Positions 58,202 to 64,000 of a stretch of DNA of 64,000 nucleotides are shown here, one piece after another. The notes under the pieces were generated by a model. That model had not been told where the DNA came from. It was given only the letters and a program-made list of their open reading frames with translations, and made no database searches. The stretch's first letter is position 1. Every line of letters begins with the position of its first letter. The stretch is from Nocardia altamirensis NBRC 108246. Lineage in GTDB: Bacteria > Actinomycetota > Actinomycetes > Mycobacteriales > Mycobacteriaceae. Location of the stretch: positions 59,348 to 123,347 of the forward strand of contig NZ_BDAY01000012.1 in the NCBI RefSeq assembly GCF_001612685.1, written 5' to 3'. A program made the translations under genes and the position numbers.

Positions 58202-59830
58202 GTGATTCAGCTCAAGGCCGGTCAGAACATCCCCCTGACCGGTGATGTCGTTCGATTCAGCGCGAAAGCCGAAGGAGCGCTGGATGTTTCGGCGCTGGTG
58301 GTGGCCGAGAACCTGAAGGTGTTCTCCGAACAGGATTTCATCTTCTACAACCAGCCGACCGCGGCAGGCGTTGCGCTGGCAGGCGAGGAGGTGACGATCA
58401 CCCCCGCCGAGGTGCGCGGCGACGCCAAGGCCGTGCTGCTGGTGGTCAGCGCCGATCCCGCCGTGCCAGCGCGGGCGCAGGGGCTCGGCACGGTCACCGC
58501 GTCGCTGGTCGAGAACGGCACGGTGGCAGCGGAATTCACCGTCACGCCGTCGGCGGGGGAGGCGGCGCTCATCTGCCTCGAGGTGTATCGCCGCGGCCTG
58601 GACTGGCGGTTGCGTGCCGTCGGACAGGGTTACTCGGGCGGTCTCGGCGTGTTGCTGACCGCGCACGGCGTCGAGGTCGAGGACGAGCCTGCGGATCCGT
58701 CCGCGCAGACCGGGTCGTCCGCGCAGGCGGGCACCGTCCCGCAGCCGACCGCGACCGCGCAGCCCGGTCCCGGCGTGCACACCATGGCCGGGCCGATGGC
58801 GAGCGAGGCCCGCTCCGCCAGCGCCTCGCCGATGGAGGTCGGGCACGGCCTTGAACGGCTGTGGATGATCTTCGAGGATGCCGCCCGCTCGGCCGCCGCG
58901 CTGGTCTCGGCCCGCGACTACGCGGCAAAGCGGCTCGATCACGAATTGTCCGCCGCCGTCTCGGATCCCGCGACCAGGAACACCCCGGCCGCGGACGCCG
59001 CGCGCCGGGCCGCGCAGCAACGCAACGACGAGCTGGTCGCCATCGCGGAGACCAACCATCGTCGCGACAGCGAACAGCTGGTGCGTGAGCTCGCCGACGC
59101 CGACCTGATGTTGCCGCCCGCGCTGGCCACCTGGGACTCACCGGTGTGGGACAAGCCGATCACGCCGAGCGACGGCATCCGGCTCGGCGAGCTGTACGCG
59201 GACGACCGCGGCGGGCTGCGCGTGCCGTATTGCGTTCCGGTGCCGTTGAATCGGCCGCTGTGGATCGACACCGAATCGTCGCGCGCGGTCGCACCGGTGG
59301 TGGCCGCATTGCTCGCGCGGTTGCTCACCTCGACGCCTGGCAGGCGCACTGTGGTCGACGTCATCGATCTGACGGGTGCGTTCACTGCCTTTACCGGCCT
59401 GCTCGCTCCGGTGCTGAACGCGCCGCCGATCACCGACCACTCCGGGATCTCGGCCAGGCTGGAAGAACTCGCCAGGGCCGCCGAGATGGCGCAGCTGGCC
59501 ATGTCCAGCGGAATGGGCAGCGCGCCCAGCGAACACCGGGTGCTGATCGCGGCCGACTTCCCGCACGGGTACCAGAGTTCGGACGCGCAACGGATCGGTT
59601 CGCTGATCGTGCGCGGCGACCTGATCGGGCTGTCGACGGTGATCATCGGCAGTGACGAATCCGAGTCGGACAACGCCACCGTGGCGATGCTGTCGCAGTC
59701 GTGCAGGCACCTGCCGACGATGGGGCAGACCCCGCTGTTCGATCCGTGGACCGGCAGCCCGTGGCAGCTCGACCTGGACATGCTTCCGACGGAAGCGGCG
59801 CAGCTCGCGCGCTACCTGCGCACCCACTGA
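58202..59830 (+). CDS. TerD-like domain fused to a novel C-terminal domain, 542 aa
   Basis: GTG 58202 (VIQLKAGQNIPLTGDVVRFS) in frame, 31 bases after the previous stop; AAGGCGA precedes it. Domain 1 (~1-160) is a TerD variant like the first domain of its neighbour (ALDVSALVVAENLKVFSEQD, ending GLGVLLTAHGVEVED). A helical region follows (residues ~215-310). The last ~230 residues form an alpha/beta domain (RVPYCVPVPLNRPLWIDTES, VVDVIDLTGAFTAFTGLLAP, HRVLIAADFPHGYQSSDAQR) of no family I can name. It recalls FtsK/STAND ATPase cores but has no P-loop. The 3' end overlaps the convergent GT87 gene by 19 bases. Confidence 0.7.
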   Translation: MIQLKAGQNIPLTGDVVRFSAKAEGALDVSALVVAENLKVFSEQDFIFYNQPTAAGVALAGEEVTITPAEVRGDAKAVLLVVSADPAVPARAQGLGTVTASLVENGTVAAEFTVTPSAGEAALICLEVYRRGLDWRLRAVGQGYSGGLGVLLTAHGVEVEDEPADPSAQTGSSAQAGTVPQPTATAQPGPGVHTMAGPMASEARSASASPMEVGHGLERLWMIFEDAARSAAALVSARDYAAKRLDHELSAAVSDPATRNTPAADAARRAAQQRNDELVAIAETNHRRDSEQLVRELADADLMLPPALATWDSPVWDKPITPSDGIRLGELYADDRGGLRVPYCVPVPLNRPLWIDTESSRAVAPVVAALLARLLTSTPGRRTVVDVIDLTGAFTAFTGLLAPVLNAPPITDHSGISARLEELARAAEMAQLAMSSGMGSAPSEHRVLIAADFPHGYQSSDAQRIGSLIVRGDLIGLSTVIIGSDESESDNATVAMLSQSCRHLPTMGQTPLFDPWTGSPWQLDLDMLPTEAAQLARYLRTH

Positions 59831-61596
59831 GCCGGGGCGACCCTCGGCCGCAGGAACTCGGGCAGCCACGGCAGCAACGGATCCGGGGCCCGGTCGAGGA
59901 TGCCACCGACCGGGTCGTCGACGTAATCGCGGCGCACGAGGTCCTCGTCGGGCCGGTAGATCTGCCGAACGATCAAGGCGCACAGCGCGAGTACCGCGAG
60001 GTCGCGCAGCACGACGGTGCCGGTGAACCACTGCTCGGGCAGGCCCTTCTTGTCCATGCCCAGGTAGTAGAACATACGTGGCGCCCAGACCAGCGCGTCG
60101 ATCGTCATCCACGCCAGCAGGATTCGGCGATGCGGCAGCGCGAGCACGGCAAGCGGAACCAGCCACAGCGAATACTGCGGGCTCCACACCTTGTTCGTGA
60201 TCAGGAACGCGGCCACCACCAGGAAGCACAGCTGCGCGAGCCGTGGCCGCTGCGGCGCGGTGAGCGCGATGTAGCCGATCGCCACGCACGCGGCGATGAA
60301 CACCAGCAGCGACACCGCGTTCAGGACGACCGGCAGCTCCCCATCATTGAGCGGCCCGTCGAACCCGGGCCAGCCGGTGAACGAGGTGATCACGTTGTAC
60401 AGCGAGTCGGGGTCGGCGTGCCGCTCGCTGTTGAGCCGGAAGAACTCCCACCATCCGTTCGGGAACGCCGCGGCGATCGGCAGGTTCACCAGCACCCACG
60501 TGACGACCGCCGCCAGCACCGTGATGGTCGCGGCGCCGAGCGGGCGGATGCTGAACAGGTGGAGGCGATACGGGGTTTCGCGCAGCCAATCGCGCGCCGT
60601 TGCCACGCTGTCGATATCGCGAAGACGCAGCCCGAGTTGCGTGCTCGGCAGCCGCTGCATCGGGTCGGCCCGCAGGCACAGCAGCACGATCGGACCGAGC
60701 AGTAGCAGCGGATACAGCTTGGTCGCGCCGCCGAGTCCGAGCAGCAGACCGGCCAGTGCCGGACGCCTGCGGGCCCATGCCAGCAGGCCGGTGGCGGCGA
60801 AAGCCGTTGCGAGGGCATCGAAGTTGGTGAAGATGTGCACGATCACCAGCGGCGAGCAGGCGACCAGCGCGGTGTCCCACACGCGGCGCCCGGCCAGCTG
60901 GGTGGTCGCCCACACGGTGACCAGCCAGGCCAGTGCCAGGCCGAACGCGACCACGTTGAAGTAGATCACCACCTGGAGTGCGCCGGGCAGCGGCGTGGCA
61001 TCCCAGGCCTTGGCGATCCGCATCGAAAAGTATTGGTACAGACCGGAGAGCACCGGGTACTCCATGTACCTGGTCTGCTGGACGCCGCCTTGAGTCTCGG
61101 TCCACGACTTCTTGTACGGGAATGCGCCTTCGTTCAGGCGCTCGGCGCCGTACAGCGGCACCGTGTCCGAATAGCACATCGCCACGTACTGGCGCCCGTT
61201 GTTCCAGTCGAGCGTGAGTGCTCCGTCCGCCGTGGTGGTCTGCTGGATGCACCCCGCCTTGCTGAACCAGCCGAACGCCAGGAACACCACGGTGAAGGCG
61301 AGCAACACCCGCATCGGCGTCCAGAACCGCACCCGGCCGATCAGCGCGTGCTCACCGACCGGCCCGCCGATCACCGTCGACAGTTGCGCGGTCAGTGAAT
61401 CGTTGCGGCTCGGCCGATCTCGGGCGTCGGCCGACCGCAGATCCGGCGCGAGCGGGGCGGGCGCGATGTAGGGCGCCGCGCTCGTCGGCTCGGCATCGCG
61501 TTGCGGCTCGCTCCCGTTCGTCCGCTGATCCACCAGCTGCTGATCGGTCACGGCACCCGAGGCTACCGGTCGGGCGCCGTCGGGTGCCGTCGGCAC
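59812..61596 (-). CDS. GT87-like polytopic membrane glycosyltransferase (Rv0051-like), 594 aa
   Basis: GTG 61594-61596 is chosen because AGGGGGGAG lies just upstream; GTG 61551 and GTG 61614 are alternatives. A long soluble N-tail (~100 residues) precedes about 10-11 hydrophobic spans. Motifs: GCIQQTTTADGALTLDWNNG then CYSDTVPLYGAERLNEGAFP, EYPVLSGLYQYFS, TKLYPLLLLGPIVLLCLRAD and KVWSPQYSLWLVPLAVLAL. It is next to ponA, as Rv0051 is next to ponA1 in M. tuberculosis. A paralogue is at 33818. It should transfer a sugar from a lipid-linked donor; the acceptor is unknown. Confidence 0.88.
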   Translation of the reverse strand: MPTAPDGARPVASGAVTDQQLVDQRTNGSEPQRDAEPTSAAPYIAPAPLAPDLRSADARDRPSRNDSLTAQLSTVIGGPVGEHALIGRVRFWTPMRVLLAFTVVFLAFGWFSKAGCIQQTTTADGALTLDWNNGRQYVAMCYSDTVPLYGAERLNEGAFPYKKSWTETQGGVQQTRYMEYPVLSGLYQYFSMRIAKAWDATPLPGALQVVIYFNVVAFGLALAWLVTVWATTQLAGRRVWDTALVACSPLVIVHIFTNFDALATAFAATGLLAWARRRPALAGLLLGLGGATKLYPLLLLGPIVLLCLRADPMQRLPSTQLGLRLRDIDSVATARDWLRETPYRLHLFSIRPLGAATITVLAAVVTWVLVNLPIAAAFPNGWWEFFRLNSERHADPDSLYNVITSFTGWPGFDGPLNDGELPVVLNAVSLLVFIAACVAIGYIALTAPQRPRLAQLCFLVVAAFLITNKVWSPQYSLWLVPLAVLALPHRRILLAWMTIDALVWAPRMFYYLGMDKKGLPEQWFTGTVVLRDLAVLALCALIVRQIYRPDEDLVRRDYVDDPVGGILDRAPDPLLPWLPEFLRPRVAPAQWVRR

Positions 61597-61624
61597 CTGC
61601 TCCCCCCTGGTCACTCGAACAGGT

Positions 61625-64000
61625 CTACCTGACGCGTGTCGTCGGCGCCGTGGTGGGCTCGTCGTTTTGCGAATACCCGTTCTGCCCATTGGCTCTCGGC
61701 GATGCGGTGCTCGTCGGCGACGAGCCGTTGGTCGGCGCGACGGGCTGGCCGGGCAGTGGACCGGAATCCGGCTTCTCCGGTTCGCTGCGCTGCTGCGGCT
61801 GTTGCTGCGTCTGCGGACGCGGCTGGCCGCCGCCGGGGATCTGGATCGGGCCGAACGGCGTATCGATCGTCGGCGGGATGTAGATCGGCGGCAGGATCGA
61901 CGGCGCGTCGGAGGTCGAGGGCGGGGTGTACGGCGCCGAGAACTCCGGCACGCCTGCCTGGCCCTTGATGGGTGCCGGCTTCGGGAAGGGCTCGTTCTTG
62001 CTGCCTTCCAAGGCGCCGTCCATGGTCGCCTTCCAGATGTCGGACGGCAGGCCGGAACCGTAGATCATGCCGCCCTGGTAGTTGCGCAGCGCCGTGTTGT
62101 CGATCGAGCCGACCCAGACCGCGGTCGACAGTTGCGGCGTGTAGCCCACCATCCACGCGTCCTTGTTCTCGCCGGTGTCGCCGAGCTGCGCGGTGCCCGT
62201 CTTGGCTGCCGACTCGCGGCCGCCTGCCAGGTTGTGGTTGCGCGAGTAGCCGGCGATCGGCTTCATCGCCGCAGTCACGTTGTCGGCCACCGGGGGCGAC
62301 ACCCGCGGCTCGCCGGCCACCTCGCCACGATCGAACAGCACCTCGCCGGTGGCCGTTGTCACCTTCTGCACGAAATGCGGAGCGTGGTAGACGCCGGAGG
62401 CCGCCAATGTCGCGTACGCGGAAGCCATGTCGAGCACTCGCACGGGGTACTGGCCGAGCACGATGCCGTTGTTCGGGCCCGCGCCGCCCTTCTCGGAGAG
62501 CGTCTTGCCTTCGACGGTGGGAATGGTCTCCGGGATACCGAGCTTGTGCGCCATGTCGGCGATCTTCTGCGGGCCGTTGCCCATGTCGATCTGCATCCGG
62601 TAGAAGCTGGTGTTCAACGACCGCTTCAGCGCCTCGGCAATGGTGCAGGTGCCGCAGTTCTCACCCTCGACGTTGGTGATCTTGATGCCGTTGACGGTGA
62701 TCGGCGTGCTGTCGTACATCTGCGAGAGCGGGATGCCCTGGTCGAGATTCGCCGCGAGGCCGAACGACTTGAACGACGAGCCCGGCTGCAGGCCCGCATT
62801 CGCGAAGTCCCAGCCCTGGCCGTTCTCGCCACCGTAATAGGCGCGCACCGCACCGGTCTTCGGATCCACCGAGACCACCGCGGTGCGCAGCTGGTCCGGC
62901 TCACCCTGCATCTTCTTGCGTGCCGCGTCGACGGCCGCCCGCTGCGCCTTCATATCGATGGTGGTGGTGATCGAGAGCCCCAGCGTATTCAGCTGTTGCT
63001 CACTGATTCCCGCAGCAGAGGACAGCTCCGCGAGCACCTGGTTCTTGATCAGGCCCTCCGGGCCGGAGTCCATGGCCTTGTCCTGCGTCTGGGCGATCGG
63101 CACGACTGTGGGGAACTGCTGCGCCGCCCGTTCGGCAGCGGGCAGATCACCGCCGGCCACCATGCCGTCGAGCACGTAATTCCAGCGGGTCTTCGCGCCG
63201 GTGGGGTTCTTTTCCGGATCCAGGCCGGACGGCTGCTGAATGGTGGCGGCGAGTACCGCGCCCTCTGCGATGGTGAGGTCGGACACCGGCTTGCCGAAGT
63301 AGGCCTTGGCAGCCGCGTCGATGCCGTAAGAGCCACGACCGAAGTAGATGGTGTTCAGGTACGCGGTGAGGATCTGATCCTTGCTCCACTCCCTGGCCAT
63401 CTTCGCCGAGATGACCAGCTCACGCATCTTGCGGGTGAGCGAGCGTTCGTTGCCGACAAAGGCGTTCTTCACGTACTGCTGGGTGATTGTCGAGCCACCG
63501 CCCGCGCTTTCCTTGCCGAGGACGTTGTCCCTGGCCGCACGCGCGAAGCCGGAGATCGAGAATCCCGGGTTGGAGTAGAAGTCGCGGTCCTCGGCGGCGA
63601 TCACCGCGTTGCGGACGTGCGGCGGGATCTGATCGATCGTCACCTCGGTCCGGTTGCCTTGCGGCGGAATGACTTTGCTGATTTCCTCGCCGTCGGCGGA
63701 GCGGATGGTGGCGACCTGGTTGGTTTCCACATCGCCGGGCTTGGGTATAGGCACTGTTGTGTACGCGATCAAGAAGACGCCGCTCGGGATCAAGATGCCC
63801 ATCGCGATCAGCACATAGATGACGCGGCGCACGATTCGCCACGGCGACTTCTTCTTCTGGCCAGGCTTGCGGCCACCCGAGCCACCGCTACCGCCACTGC
63901 CGCCGTTGCGGCGCGGCGGCGGGCCGGCGGGCGGGCCGCCTGCGGTCTTCCTGCGTTCGCCGGTGGCGTTGCCGGAATCGCCTGCACGGCGCGCTCGTTC
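61625..64000 (-). CDS. ponA1: Bifunctional penicillin-binding protein PonA1 (partial, 5' end beyond window)
   Basis: The frame is open to the window end: upstream of a possible GTG at 63832 it encodes a basic, Gly/Pro-rich tail (PGQKKKSPWRIVRRVIYVLI), so the real start lies outside. A membrane anchor (IYVLIAMGILIPSGVFLIAY) is followed by the GT51 transglycosylase with EDRDFYSNPGFS and GGSTITQQYVKN. The transpeptidase has PGSSFKS (nucleophile Ser at 62777-62779), SLNTS and KTGTAQ. A Pro-rich C-tail (PIYIPPTIDTPFGPIQIPGG) follows. It polymerises and cross-links peptidoglycan. It lies 28 bases upstream of the GT87 gene and probably shares its transcript. Confidence 0.95.
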   Translation of the reverse strand, partial: ERARRAGDSGNATGERRKTAGGPPAGPPPRRNGGSGGSGGSGGRKPGQKKKSPWRIVRRVIYVLIAMGILIPSGVFLIAYTTVPIPKPGDVETNQVATIRSADGEEISKVIPPQGNRTEVTIDQIPPHVRNAVIAAEDRDFYSNPGFSISGFARAARDNVLGKESAGGGSTITQQYVKNAFVGNERSLTRKMRELVISAKMAREWSKDQILTAYLNTIYFGRGSYGIDAAAKAYFGKPVSDLTIAEGAVLAATIQQPSGLDPEKNPTGAKTRWNYVLDGMVAGGDLPAAERAAQQFPTVVPIAQTQDKAMDSGPEGLIKNQVLAELSSAAGISEQQLNTLGLSITTTIDMKAQRAAVDAARKKMQGEPDQLRTAVVSVDPKTGAVRAYYGGENGQGWDFANAGLQPGSSFKSFGLAANLDQGIPLSQMYDSTPITVNGIKITNVEGENCGTCTIAEALKRSLNTSFYRMQIDMGNGPQKIADMAHKLGIPETIPTVEGKTLSEKGGAGPNNGIVLGQYPVRVLDMASAYATLAASGVYHAPHFVQKVTTATGEVLFDRGEVAGEPRVSPPVADNVTAAMKPIAGYSRNHNLAGGRESAAKTGTAQLGDTGENKDAWMVGYTPQLSTAVWVGSIDNTALRNYQGGMIYGSGLPSDIWKATMDGALEGSKNEPFPKPAPIKGQAGVPEFSAPYTPPSTSDAPSILPPIYIPPTIDTPFGPIQIPGGGQPRPQTQQQPQQRSEPEKPDSGPLPGQPVAPTNGSSPTSTASPRANGQNGYSQNDEPTTAPTTRVR

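Noticed and set aside
1..64000. CRISPR arrays, tRNA/rRNA genes, insertion sequences, integrases or phage genes
   Set aside because: None seen. No regularly spaced repeats, no transposase-like proteins and no structural RNA folds were recognised.

Overview
The window is high-GC actinobacterial DNA that looks like the chromosome of Nocardia or a close relative. The evidence is a free-standing second rpoB (rpoB2, without rpoC), the order rpsF-ssb-rpsR-rplI-dnaB with an intein in DnaB of the kind known from mycobacteria, a PonA1-type penicillin-binding protein next to a GT87 membrane protein (the Rv0050/Rv0051 pair of M. tuberculosis), an Rv1733c-like protein, many WYL, HxlR and XRE-DUF5753 regulators, and frequent GTG and TTG starts.

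Layout. 0-5.3 kb: a truncated signal-anchored protein, a membrane protein and rpoB2. 5.3-15.4 kb: a stress and redox block with two paralogous FAD oxidoreductases, a secreted GH1-type glycosidase, a WYL/VOC pair, an ECF41 (SigJ-like) sigma factor and an ECF42 operon (PPOX, DGPF/YciI, sigma). A short coupled ORF precedes the Rv1733c homologue. 15.5-28.5 kb: small regulator/enzyme modules (TetR-SDR, WYL-SnoaL, DUF488, secreted esterases, M28-like peptidase, DUF4186, haloalkane dehalogenase-HxlR, HxlR-RidA), several with clear palindromic operators between divergent genes. 28.5-33.6 kb: the core dnaB(intein) and rplI-rpsR-ssb-rpsF block, with DnaA-box-like sites upstream of dnaB. 33.8-41.7 kb: a GT87 protein, a giant SARP/AfsR regulator, a hydrolase and a CGNR/EamA divergent pair. 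41.8-59.8 kb: an accessory tellurite-resistance-like (ter) region. 59.8-64 kb: a second GT87 protein and PonA, both core.

How the genes work together. The ter region holds four TerD-family proteins, two of them multidomain, a DUF475/TerC-like membrane protein, three tandem AIM24 proteins and an operon (coiled-coil protein, HpcH/CitE-type lyase, PRTase-TRSP-StiP fusion, HAD phosphatase). That operon matches the nucleoside-like-metabolite module previously proposed for ter systems, but no ATP-grasp gene is visible here. Both divergent ter promoter regions carry a 43-bp repeat (two copies and one copy), which could be a regulon operator or a dispersed intergenic repeat. In M. tuberculosis, ponA1-Rv0051 and rpsF lie almost side by side; here about 25 kb separates them, so the SARP-to-ter stretch looks like an insertion into a conserved block.

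Assignments rest on reading the translations and motifs by eye. No database searches were run.
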